The notes beneath the pieces were generated by a model. It did no database searches. It saw only the letters and a program-made list of their open reading frames with translations, and was not told the origin of the DNA. A stretch of DNA of 64,000 bases from Sorex araneus (Eukaryota; Chordata; Mammalia; Eulipotyphla; Soricidae). Shown here piece after piece: positions 22,801 to 35,900 of the stretch; within the stretch, counting starts at the first letter, position 1, and each line of letters begins with the position of its first letter. The stretch lies in NCBI RefSeq assembly GCF_027595985.1, contig NC_073307.1, forward strand, positions 13,697,432-13,761,431, written 5' to 3'. Position numbers and translations under genes: made by a program.

Positions 22801-25800
22801 AATAAATAAAAACTGGACAGAACCCCCTGGGTTCTACAGGCCAAAAATGAGCCTCCGAGAGGGGAAGTGGGCTTGGGATGGTCACAGACGGTTCCTACCA
22901 GGATGGGTGACCTGCTTAAAGGAAGGAGGGCCTTGGTGAAAGGGACTGACAACTATGGGGCTTATGTGGGTGCAGGGTATATGGGTGGAAGAGTTTCATA
23001 AACAGCTGGCTGGCGAGGCAAACACAACTGGAAGCCTAGATACTATGACCATTGAAAAGTCCATAAAGGCAACCATCAGTCAAGGGCAGCTGTGCTGCAT
23101 TGATGGTGCTGATTGCAGGAGGTTCCTGCTCCTACCAACTCCAAGGAACCAGCTGAAGAGAGAGTGAGAAAGAGAAATAAAAGGCAGCAGAGACAGGGTC
23201 TTGCCCCCATCCCACAGGGTAGGGCTCTAGGCCAGAAAATGACAAGATGGAGGAAAGGAGATCTGGTTGTTAGGTCAACTTTCAGTCCTCAGGGATTGCT
23301 CCTGGCTCTGTGCTCAAGGATCACTCCTGGCGGGCCTGTAGGACCATATGGGATGATACCTAGTAGGCCACATGCAAGGCAAGCACCCTACCTGCTCTAC
23401 CATCACTCCGGCCCCATGCACATGTTTTGAGGTGACTGAGATTTTGGACAGAGGTGATGGTGTCATTGGACAGGTTGCCAGGATATGTCAGGATCAGCTC
23501 TGACATGATTCTTGTGTCTGAATGTGGCAGAGGGGATGTCGTTCACTTAGAGTGACTGCGAGAGTCCTTCCCTCCATCCGTTTCAACAAGAGTGGGAGTT
23601 GTTTATATCCCACTCTGAAATGTAAACATCAGATTCCCCTTTTCCCTTCCCTCTGCTGTTGCTGAGGCCACTGGGGTTCACACATGCCTGGATGGGGTGC
23701 TGGAGGACTTGCTTATGCTACTTGCACACTTAGTTGTGACATCTGCTGTGTGTGGGAGGGAGCAGGTATCTTCTTGTTGTGTTGCTCGCACATGCTTGGT
23801 TTCAACGTGTCAAAGATGACATACTTTGTATTGCCCCCTGGGTCCTCAAGTAGCAGTATTGCTGGACTGTACTTGACATGTGGGAGGGGGGTGCTAAGAT
23901 CAAACTCCTGGTCTCCTGCCCACAAGGAGGAGGCAGACCACTGAGCCACATCCCTGGGCCTCCCTCCCCATCTAATTTGTATGGGCAGCAAAGGCCAGCA
24001 CAGAATTAGATTCCTTTGTCCCTAACCTGTGGAATTCAGTTCAGTGTACCAGTTCCATAAAGATGAAAGCCACTTTTGAAATTGGCCTTGTCCAAGGGTT
24101 CATCTGATATCCTGCCCAATGGACAGAGGCTGCCCAGGAGTTTCACATTATTAATTAAAAGAAGTACAGAAGGATCTCTAATTTTAGACAGACGCTTACT
24201 GGGCATGTGAGCAAGCATCCCCTTTTGTACCTTTGAATAGAACCATTTGACCAAAACTGCCTATGTAGGATGTGTAGACGCATGTCCCAATGGATAGTCA
24301 GGCTCCCTGAGAGATACATGGCGCTCCCTTCCCCGCAGGGCCAAGGCTGGCTCAAGAGAATTTTAGATAGGGTGTTTTCTCCCCAAGGTCCCAAAAGGAG
24401 ATGCAATTTGATGATGACTAGGACACAGGAATGACAGGACTTGTGGAAGGAGAGGTAAACAGCACAAAGGTAAGGCACCTGCCTCACATGGGACTGGTCC
24501 TGGTCTGGTCCTCACACATTGCTGGGTACAGGGAGATCCCCCAGCATCACCAGGGTGACCTGTGTCACCCCCAGCATGGCAGGGCCTGAGCAGTACTACC
24601 TCCAGCTGGCCAAGAATCACCAGGAGGGCCTCCCTTGCAAGGCACACCCCCCACACGCATACCAAAAAAGGATTGATAAAGGATTACTAATGAGTCAACA
24701 ATTAGTGACAATTTTATAGCAGTTTTTTTTTTGTATGACTTCATATAAAAATGTAGTGTGACTACCAGACTCTTGATATACACATCAGGGCAGGGGCGGG
24801 GGTAGTCACTCTCCCAAATGGTGTCCCATTTTTGGTGATTCTCCACCAACTGGGCTACATCGGCCAAAGCCCCATGGGGAAGAGAAGGTGCACACCGGGC
24901 CAGGGATCCAACTCAACATCAGCCATTTGATCTGTTTTCCCACTGGACTCAAACTGGAACAACGAGACACAGGAGGAAGCTGAAAAGTCACGTGCCACCA
25001 GCAGGAAAAGGTCAAAAGAAACCCCCATTCATTGTCCCCTAAGTGGTGAAGCCTTAACCGTCTAAGATCAAGGCAGAGCTAGACACAACAGAGACAGTCC
25101 TCCACGTGGATTATTGCATTCCACCTGAGAAAGCTCCAGAAAAAAAAAAAAAGAGAGAGAGTGGATACCCTACGATTGGGGAGCACTCTTGCAAGAAGGA
25201 AATGATTCTCATTAAGAGAGAGGGGACATCAGCTCAGCTGATCTACCTCCAGGCGCTGCACGTGCCACATGGGCGAGCCCACGATGACCGCCACCAGCCA
25301 GACCACACCTGTGAAAACGTGAGAACCATCAGAACACAGCTTAGCCCCGCCACACCCTCCTGTGCTTAAGCACTCACCATAGCCCCTCCCCCAAAGAGCC
25401 ACACTCCCCTCACCCCTGCACTGAAGCAGCTTGCTGGCCCGCTCAAGCCTCCTCCCTTCCCTCACCACACCCCTCGCCGCCGCTGCCGGAACAATTGCCC
25501 TGAATTATAAGTGTTGAAAACTTTGCATGAGGGTCGCATTCCTGGAAGATCCAAAAATCCAATTAACATGGTCCAAGAGGTCCCCTCCAATCTCAGATGC
25601 TTCTCTGGACCCCTCTGACTTTAGAGACTGTGCCCTTCCCATCAGGGTCCTTTACTGAGTTCTCCACCAGCTGGCTTTGGTGTCCGTTTCCCAGAATGCA
25701 CTGTGGTGCCTACGTCCCAGAATGCATGGGGTCACTCAATGTCTGCAGGAAGTCACCCCCTTTAGCAGACTGTTCCCATTATCTGAACGCATCCTCGGGG

Positions 25801-26931
25801 AGGTGACCCAAAGCTACATTTCCCCAGGGAAACTTTGAAGGCCACAGCCATTGAGAGAGAAGTGACCACTAATTGCTTGTCTCTAAGTGCCCTTTAGCCT
25901 GGGTTGTCCTTACTCTCCTCTCCACTTCCTGAGTACCCCCACCCCCACCACGAATATTTATTTTGTGTCCCAAAATAAGATTTCAAGGAAAACTCTCTGT
26001 GCTCAATCGGGCGTGTCTGTGCACTAGAAAAGTAACTTAAAGATGATTGATCATCCTCTATAACTTATTTTTGGAGAGTACATCACCTGAAGCATCAGCA
26101 TAGGGCCCATCTGATTTTCCTTACAAAGCAAGTACTTCTTAGAAACCAGGGTGCTTTTTTTGAAATCCATTTTCTCCACGAGTTTGGGAAGAGAACTGCT
26201 TAAATGCCTGATGTGTCCTGAGCCAGGAACGAAAGAGCATCTGAACCGAATAGGTCAGAACTGAGAGCACCAGCACAGATTTTGAGAATATCTCAGAGTT
26301 TCAGCCTCTGCTAGTTTTGGCTATTTGTGATGAACCATTAAGAAAACAATGTATTGTCTTGAATTTCAAGGGACTTGGCCTCACTTAAGTCCTAATTGAG
26401 GTTTATTATAGAGCAGCTTATGAATCAATTTTGTCTGCAGAAAGTCGTTATGATTCAGTGGTTCATCCTTCTCCATCTCTTTTATCTGCTTCATCTTCTC
26501 TAATGCTTATCTTATTATGTTTTCGTATGTTCTATCATTTTGACCACCTTTAATAGAAATTCTGAAGGAATGGGGTCAACTGGCTTAGGCCACTGCCAGT
26601 TCTTAGGATTCATTGCCTGCTCTGGGGGAGGGGGGGTGTGGGGATTCCACTGGACATTTCTAATCTGAGACCTCTCTGGACAGGAAATGGGCACGTCTCA
26701 GTTGGCCGAGGCCTGAAGGCAAAGCAGTTTCAGGCAGAGGGAGGCACAGGCAGAGACAAACACAGCTGGAAAAGGGCCCAGGAGATAAATCTACCTGACT
26801 GAAATTCTTCTCCTTGCCTCTGGCATTTTTTGAAAGTGGGAACGGGAAACACTGCCTGTTCCCAACTTTGCTTTTACTCTTTATACTCTTCTGTCCCCTT
26901 TCCTAATGCCTCCTTCCTCCCTGCATCACCC

Positions 26932-26988
<57 letters not shown>

Positions 26989-29900
26989 AAATACTCCACG
27001 CTCCAAGGTTCTGATGTAGGAAGGATGTCAATTATTAAAAACCAAGAGGTCTTTGAATTCTTTGCAGGGATTGCGTGACATAAATTTGATACTCATGGAA
27101 ATGAATGAAAAAAAATGCCCCTATGGATTTATCTGTTCGTCTCAGGCCATTTCAGAGGAGCTGGTCATTCCTAGCCTTCAGAGGTTGTTAGGAAATTTTA
27201 CTATCCCTACAGGCTCTATGTTTAAATCAGAAATCGAGGTTTCTTCATTTCTCTCAAAGGGGATATTAGTAAAAATTGCTCTCTTGGATGATGACATTAA
27301 TTGCTTCCTATTCCTCTGATTATTTAGCTCTAATACCTTCAAACCACTGAGATGCATATTCAGCTTTTTAAATGGCTCAAGTAGAGAAATCCTCCCTCCT
27401 TGCTGGGGACCTGCTGACGAGGCTCAGCTGCAGCGAGCAAGCCGGGGACTCGGAGAGCTTGAGATGAGGTTCTGAGCAGACAGATGGGTCTTTGCTAAAC
27501 ATCTGGTACCCAGCACCCAGAACTCCACTTTCTCCTGCAACCCTGGACCATCTGCAGCAGGGACCCCAAAACCAGAGCCACCTTGGCCCTCCTCTCCACT
27601 TCTCCCAAAGCCTTTCTCCTGACTCCTCTCAGAATCCACCTGGCTTCCCCAAACATCTCACCTTGGAGACTTCTAATCTCAGGATGAGAGTTGACTAATG
27701 AACTCTGACCCTGCCAGGAAGTCATAGATTGGCTATCTTAGGTCAGTGGAAAGTAAGTCAAGACTTCAGCTGGAAAAAAAAAATAGGAAATGGGAGTTTT
27801 CCAGGGCAGGGCAAGGCCTAAGGAGGGACTAGAGGGGGTGAAGACACTTGGAGAGGCCTAAACCCATCAAATGGTAGCGCAATACCTGCCTATAGACCGG
27901 AAGCTGTTCGTGTCATATGCAAATATGTTTGGCTTTGGAAGCAATTCTCTGTGTCTAGAGGGCAGAATGGCATTGCCTCACCAAGCATGCTGAAGGCCCT
28001 GCGCTGGGTGTACTGCCACTTCATCTTGAACGGGTGCACCAGCCCCTGATGCCTTTCCACAGCGATGCAGGTCAACGTGAGGATCTCTGTCACGACGGCC
28101 GTGCACTGGACAAAGGGCACCATCTTGCAGATGAAGGCGCCTGCAACAGGGCAACAGGCTGAGTTAGACAGCAACAAGGATGGCGGGTGGCTCTCTCTCT
28201 ATCTCGGGCACTGTCTCAGCTAACGCAAACCCGGGGCCAAAGCCTCAGGATGTTAGTGCAGGATAGCCACAGAGCGAAGAAGGGAGGTGGCCAATAGTTT
28301 CACCCCTGAACTAGAGTCTGAGCTTCTCAATTTCACATCGACATGTATCATCAGAGGAGAGGGCAGGGAAGTATCTGGCCTTGAAGACAGGCCACCAAAA
28401 ACAGCATGAAAGGGCCTGAGAAAAGGCAGTTGTGGTGAACGGGTCTCTTGGGGTCAAGCCACAGAATAAATTTTGTTCCTTTCTCCCGTCTGGCTTCCCT
28501 GGCCAATGAGAGAGAAGGGATAATTCTCATCAAAGGCTCTCAGAGAACTTTCACGTTCTCCTGACTCCTTGTCCAAGGCTTGACCCCTGGTGAATAGCTC
28601 AGTGACACCAGTCTGCTTCCCTCCTCCCTGCCCCCCTCCCCGGCCACCCAAATAAAGCACCAAGTAACACACCACTGCACTCAGGACTGATTTTACTTGA
28701 TTAATTGCAGAGGTGCCTCACTGGTGCCCCGCCCTCCCCCGCAAAGACTTGATCTGCTCTGTAGCACTGACATCCCATTGTTCATCGATTTGCTTGAGTG
28801 GGCACCAGTAATGTCTCCATTGTGAGACATGTTGTTACTGTTTTTGGCATATTGAATACGCCACAGGTAGCTTGCCAGGCTCTGGAGTGTGGGCGGGACT
28901 CTTGGTAGCTTGCTGGGCTCTTTGAGAGGGATGGAAGAATCGAACCCAGGTCGGTGTGTGCAAGGCAAATGCCCTACCCGTTGTGCTATTGCTCCAGTCT
29001 AGGGTCCAAGAAATAAAAAACATGGTTTTTATGGTTTAATACTTTGTCAGGAGTCAAGGACCACCCAAGCAATGATCAGGGGCCCCAGGGACCACTCCTA
29101 GTGGTACTCAGACAATAGAATCAGATCGTTCAATGTTACCTCTTAGGTCTAGTGGAACTGGGACCACCAAGACTATGCCCACTGAGGGGCCCTGTGGTGC
29201 TGGAGATCAAAATCAGGACCTCACATATGCAGGGCCTGTACAAGCAAGCTCTCTCATCCCTTACTTAGTATTTGAATGTAGGGTCAGTATTTTAAATTAT
29301 TTAGACTGCTTCTCTGATTTGTGTGTATTGGGAAGCCCTGGCATTCCTTTTTTGTTTTTTTTTAGTTTTTTGAGTTCGGGGGCCACACCCAGCAATGCTG
29401 AGGGCTTACTCCTGGCACTGTGCTCAGGGATCACACCTGACAGAGATCGGGGATTATGTTGGATGCCAGGGATCAAACCCAGGTCAGCTGAGTGCAAGGC
29501 AGTCACCTTACCTACTAAACTATCTCTATGACGCCTGGTTGACATTTGTTTGAATACGCCCTCCACATTGCCACCCTATTAATTATTCTGAACCATTCAC
29601 TCAAGGAATATTAGAAATTGTAGGGACTCTACGGTCATGTAGCCCAGTCTTCCTTCAAAAGAGGGAAACTTGTTGCAGCGTGGCTGTGGCATATGCCCAG
29701 GATCCTCCTGGCTGTCGCATCCCCCCTCAGGCCTGCTTCTGGCTCTCCCTCCAGCCCTAATGCTCCTGCCTCGGAAAATCCCTTCCCGTCCTTGGCTGAA
29801 GTTTCTGCTCTCCACCGCCACTTTCCCCCTTCTCTCCTTCTCCACCTCTCTCCTCTGGCTTTCTCCATAACCTTTTCATCTTCCAACTCCGACGCGATTT

Positions 29901-32900
29901 ACTCATTTGTTTCTCTTCCTGTTGATGGAGACTTTCCCCACCCCAGTTAGGAAGTAGGCCCTCCAAGAGCAAGAAAGTGTACCTGTTTTTTGTTTTTTGT
30001 TTTTTAATTTTTATTTTTTACTTCAAAAAAATTGTTAGTGAATCACCGTGAGGTACAGAGACTTACAAACTTTTGTGCTTGCGTTTCAGTCACACAATGG
30101 TCGAGTGCCCATCCCTCCACCAGTGCCCATTTTCCACTACCAATGGTCCCAGCATCCCTCCCACCACCCCCACTCAGCCCTCCCCCCACCCCACCCCATC
30201 CCACCTCTGTGGCAGGACATTCCCTTTTGCTCTCTCTCTCTCTCCTTTTGGGTGTTATAGTTTGCAGTAGAGATATTAAGTGGCCATCATGTTCAGTCTA
30301 TAGTCTACTTTCAGCATCCCGAACAGGCCCTCCTAGCACCCTTTACTTGCTGGTTCGGAAGTGTGCCTATTTTCAGTCTGGGCCATTGCCAGCAGCATTA
30401 GGGCAGTTCCTGGAGGTTGAACTGAAGAGCATGTGTAAGATGGAGGACCTTAATCTCGGAAGGTACCTCCTTTCTGGAGCACTCTGGTGTGGATCTCTTG
30501 GGAAAAAGTGTTCCTCCATAATTTTACTCACTTCTAAATACGTTGCTGAAGCTTTCAGGAGAGCTTTCCAAAAGGCACCGTCTGCCTAGTTGAGAAAGCT
30601 TTTGTTTCACTCTTACGTCTTTGTCCTGCTCTGTGGTCCAGAAACGAGCAGCCACATTTAGGCTGTGGGATGGCCACGGCAGAAGCTGACGAAGGGGACC
30701 GTTCTCTCTGCCCACCCCCATCTGAAAGCCTTCTGTGGCTGAAGTGGAAACTTACTCTTCAAACGTTTGGCTTCGATTGGATTTGAAGTCCACCTGAAAT
30801 AAATTAGGTCCATTTAAAAGAAACTTCCTGGTAGCCAAGATTCCTTTGAATCTTGTGAACTACGGTTGAAAACGCATGCAGGTGTTATTCTAGGCACGCT
30901 GCTTCTTCCACGCCCTAGAAGCTCCAAACGGCAAACCAGGTACCAACTGATTGCACTTCACTTTGTCCTCCATTCCAGCTCCCCAGGTCACAATCTACTC
31001 CGAGTCAAAGTTCTGCCTTATCCCCACCAAGCAATTTTAGATGTGAAGTGAAGGGACGAATGCTCAATATTAATATATTTCAGGGTTCGGAGACTGATTA
31101 TACTGCCCATGAATTAGCTAACCTCAAATCCTGTTTTTGGATATGCATCCTGCACAAATATGCAAACATATCATTCATCTGAATATTTTTCCTGCTTTTT
31201 CAATGCATTTAATCAAAATGTCTTTGTTCTTTCAATCAAATTGTTTAGGGAAAAAATTGGACAGAAGCCAGATGTGGTTCAATAGTAAAGTGTCTGCTTT
31301 GCATGCATAAAAACTGCATTTGATCCCTGGCACTGAAAAAAAAATCTTTTAAAAAGAAATAAAAATGAAAAGTTCGACCAGCCCGTTTAAGGAACCCCAA
31401 GAGAAATTTATTGTGGAATGGACCGGGATCCATTACCAACACAGTTTAGGTCCAACTAACCAAGCACTGCAGAAGTAGCTGCAATTTTCTCTCTGTGGTG
31501 TTATCTTCCCAGACATATTCATTCATCCACCCTCTCAGCCTGGGAGACTGTCTACTGATTCCCTGATGTCCATGCGGATCCATTCTGACTCATCCGATCA
31601 ATTAGACCTTCACCTGACACGTCCATGTCATCATTTGTTGCGAGGGATTCGAGTGGTCAAGGACCCTGAGGTGAGAAGGGCCGGTACAGGCTGTGCTATG
31701 TCCCCCCTCATCAGACAGGCTGATGGCGAGAATTGAGGTAAATTCAGTCCATTTGTGGCCGAGAGGCTCTCAGTGGCTAAAGGACACCCAGCTCTCTAAC
31801 CTGATTTTGCAGAATAAAGACCCTGCAGCACAAATGAGTTAAGTGATTTGTGTCCACACAGCCGTTTATTGACAGAAAGCGGGTGGGAGCCGGGCTTCTC
31901 GGGCTCAGCTCTTCCTTCCGCCACCCCCCACTTAGCTCGGGGTGTCCACACTGCAGGCCCTTGCTGGGCTCCGCACACACAAATCACCTCTTTAAGAAAC
32001 CACTTGAGAATTCTGCACCCAACAGCAGTTCCTGAGTTCATCTGGCCCATTTTATGAATCCCGACAAGTATTTTTCCCCAGGTCATCATTTCTGAAGTTT
32101 CCCCAACGTTCTAACAAATTATCAACCGGATTTCCTGGATCCCATCTCAAAGATTCCTCAGTGTCGCAGTCTTGGCTTGACAGGGGCTGCAGCTCCAAGT
32201 TCTTTGAAAACTAGAGAGAAGCTTCTCGGCCCTTCCCTTACTCTTGGATCTGGGACCTCTCGCTTTTGGTGAAGCAAGTTTGCTTTGCCCTGTCTCATTC
32301 AGGGATCCTTTGTGGGGTTTAAACAACATTGAAGAATTTCATAGGCATTGAAGAAAATGCCCTGATTGACAGGAGCGATAGCACAGCAGGTAGGGTGTTT
32401 GCCTTGCACATGGCTGATTCGATTCCTCTGTCTCTCTCAGAGAGCCCGGCAAATTACCGAGCGTATCCCACCCACACGGCAGAGCCTGGCAAACTACCCG
32501 TGGCATACTCAATATGCCCATAACAGTAACAACAAAAATGGAGATGTTACTGGTCCCACTCGAGCAAATCGATGAACAACGGAATGACAGTGCTACAGTG
32601 CAACACTGCAATTTTAATTTAATTGCAGATTATCTTAGACACCCCTGGCTATGGCACTGATTTCTTGGTTTGTCCCATTCTCTGCTTCCTCAGGGGATGA
32701 AGCAATATTCAGCGGGCCTGTCCGCGATGGCTATGGCTCCTGTGAAGCTCCCCCAGCATATACCTGCATTTGTATCAGCAACATCTCTCTGCAGGCACTT
32801 CACTCTGCTACACGGTGAATTCAGTGAGAAATGCTACTGGGAAAGAGAGAGGAGCAGGCAGGCAGCTTATCCAGCTCATGAGAGGGGGAGGAAGGAGGAA

Positions 32901-35900
32901 GGGAGGCTTGAGGACACATAATCGCAACTCACCAGACTGCACGTAATTAATTCCTTCCGTGACCTCTGAGCCACCCTGGTGATTGCTGTGCTGTTCCGTC
33001 CCTCCAGGGACTCTCCATCCTTCCCAGGAAACTCGAGCCTTTAACCTCCTTCCCCTACATTCCCTCTGTTAAGCTCCTTATCAGGCAACTGTTTTATATA
33101 ACAAACCAACTTATTTGACATTATTTCCCCCTCGTTGCACCATTTAACGGAAAGGCACATTTCCTAAAACGAACACTTCTGTGTATACTTTGTTAGCCCG
33201 AGAATACCAACAGCTAGATCCTACCACTATGGTTTGCCTCTGCAGCCAGTTCCATTTGTCACCTCTGTGAGTCTTGCCTAAGAAGTGACAATATTTTTTA
33301 TTTTCTGTTTCGGAAGTTAAGGGTTGGGTCTTTGCACTGCTACCCGGAAATGTTCAGGGCTTGATCCTGGCTCTGTGTTCAAGGATCAATCCTGGTGGGG
33401 CTTGGAGGGACAGTATGTGGTGTGGGGGATTGAACTGGGGTCAGCTGCCTGCAAGGAAGGTGCCTTGCTCATTGCACTATCTCTCTGGCCCCCATAGTAA
33501 TAATTGTCCTTTGTCTACTGGACTAGGAGAAAATTCTCTGGTTTAGTATTTATTGCCTTCCACTTAGCCATTTACATAGTTATACATTAACATGGTTATA
33601 TAACTCTATCAGGTCGCAGCACCTGGTAGAGTTGGGGGAGACACTTCGAGATCATCTCCTGGGGATGCACAGCAGTCTGGAATTCTGGCTGTCTGTCAGG
33701 GTGGGAGTGATGGGCTCAGTGTACATGGGAGGATATTCAGCCCTGAGATCTGGGAAGGTGCCTGCCATCAGGACATTCCAGGTCCAAGGCAGGGACTTCC
33801 CAGGTCAGGGCTGGAGGTTTGTCCTCTCTCTGCTCACAGCACCTCCAGGTCTTTGTTTGGAGTCTAATGCTGATCCTTGGGATTAACAGGTGAGATAAGA
33901 TGAGGCTGAAGCATGGTTCCCTAGGTTGTTTGCATGGAATCTTTGTGAATTTTGTTCTTTGCATGAAAACATAAAGATTTCTGCTGCATATGCCATCTGT
34001 TCGGTTCCTCACTCTCCATTTATCCTGGACCTGGTGACCCCCAGATGTCCTGGTCACCTGACTGAAAGCAAGGAACAGACAAAAATAATTTACATTCCTT
34101 ACCAGAAAATTAGCCTAGTTCTCCCTCTTGGAGAACCTGGCAACATACCGAGAGTTTCCTGCCTGCACGGGAGAGCCTGGAAAGCTCCCCATAGAGTATT
34201 CATATGCCAAATACAGTAACAATAATGGGTTTTATTCCCCTGACCCGGAAGAGCCTCTAATGCGGCAACGGTGGGAAGGACAAGTAAAGAGAGGCTGCTA
34301 AAATCTCAGGGCTAGGATGAATGGAGACATTGGGGATGTTACTGGGCCCGCTCAAGCAAATTGTGATCAACGGGATGACAATGATACAGTGATATAACTT
34401 TATCATCCAGCATGTGAACTCACTGCTGTGGACATAAATGGAGTCCATTCTCCTACATTCTTATGCCCCTGACACAATGTTTTTCCCAATCCCTCCCATG
34501 CACCCCATATACCCATACACAGTGTGAGTCTCAATGATTAGAATAAAATTATTGGTTTCATTTTCTCTGAGAATGATGCTTGGGAATTGAAAATAGTTTG
34601 GCCAAAATTTGTTCTCCTCCTTGCATAATAGTGATTTTATAAAAGAACCAAGTGGAAAGGACAGTATGAAAGAAACAGATCATTCATATGTAAAAAGATG
34701 ACAAATGTTCCTTAATTAATATAGAAAATGGTAAAAATGAGCTATGATTGCCTGGAGTGTCTAATGATATAACCACTCTGTGAAGTATTTGTTCCAAGGC
34801 TGGGGAAAAAAAACAACTCAGATAAACACTTGCAATTTTGAAAGAAAAGACCCATGTACATAAGCTGTGCCTGAAATTATGGTCAAACCTAATACTAAAA
34901 GCAACCTGACCTATAATCACACTAATTTCTTATACACCAATAAACAAAAACAAAAAAGCCACAGTGACATATCTCAACTTTTTCATAACAGGAAGCATCT
35001 CATTTTGTCCATCATGCTCCTCAAGCAGCTATAAAGGACCGAGCTCGCCACCTTCTGACCTTATTCCTGTCACCTAGAGATTGGGGACCTAATTCAGTAT
35101 AGGGAGGGGATGCAAACCTTTGCTCTCTGCACTGTGGCTAAGAGTAGCAGAGGGCCACTGTGATGTGGACAAGAGTGACACACGGGCTCTGTGTCTTGTT
35201 CTTACCAAGATTAATGCAGTTCCCATCCTTACCTCCACCCTCAGACCTGTATTCCTCGCATGCTGCATCCCTGTCTGTCCTCTGTGCGTCTCAGAGTGCT
35301 GTTCCACTGCACTCCCGCGGCCCACACAGCTCTGCTTCTCTGCCAGGATGCCCTCTGGGCCCAGGGGACTGCAGAGGGCTCTGCCCTGCGTCTGCCCCAT
35401 GCCATCCTGAGGAAGCCAGGTGGAGGGACCTGGAATGGCCTTTGGAGATGTAGGGACAACACGGTGGTGGCCTCACACACAGGCCCTGGGCCGAGGTGCT
35501 CCAGAAACTCAGTACACTCTGAATCAGCACCAATTGGTGCCATTGATTATGACCCCAATTTGGTAAAAAGAAAAAAAACTGGGTTAAAACTGATGGAGAA
35601 AGAACAAAATAGAAATCTGTGTTAAAGCAATAGTGGAGGTAATAACTAGAATCGTCTATTGCTTCTCATACTTGATAATACCGGTGGGGCAGAGTTGACA
35701 AATCACTGGCCAGTTCTCCAAGTGAAAGAAGAACACTTTTTCTGTGTTTATTCATTTCCCTGGTTTAATTACTCCTGCCACAGCCAATTCCAGTTTCCAG
35801 CCACCAACCATGGGTGTGGTCTTGGAAAGAGATGATGACAGTGGACATCTCGTGGGCAGCTCCATCCAGCCCCAAATGTCACTGGATGCCCTGTGAGTCT

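Larger units (their letters stand above)
20266..25246 (-). other. QRFPR intron 3
   Basis: 4981 bp, phase 0. Donor TGGAG/GTAGAT. It contains type A SINEs, a 15-bp-arm palindrome at 22088-22119 and a retroposed insert of unknown family at 22486-22807. The stretches 20625-21715, 22825-23284 and 24670-25246 hold no gene or named repeat. Confidence 0.9.

Noticed and set aside
35089-35625. Cluster of overlapping open frames in intron 1
   Set aside because: Frames open on both strands with no shared family feature; likely chance in GC-moderate DNA.
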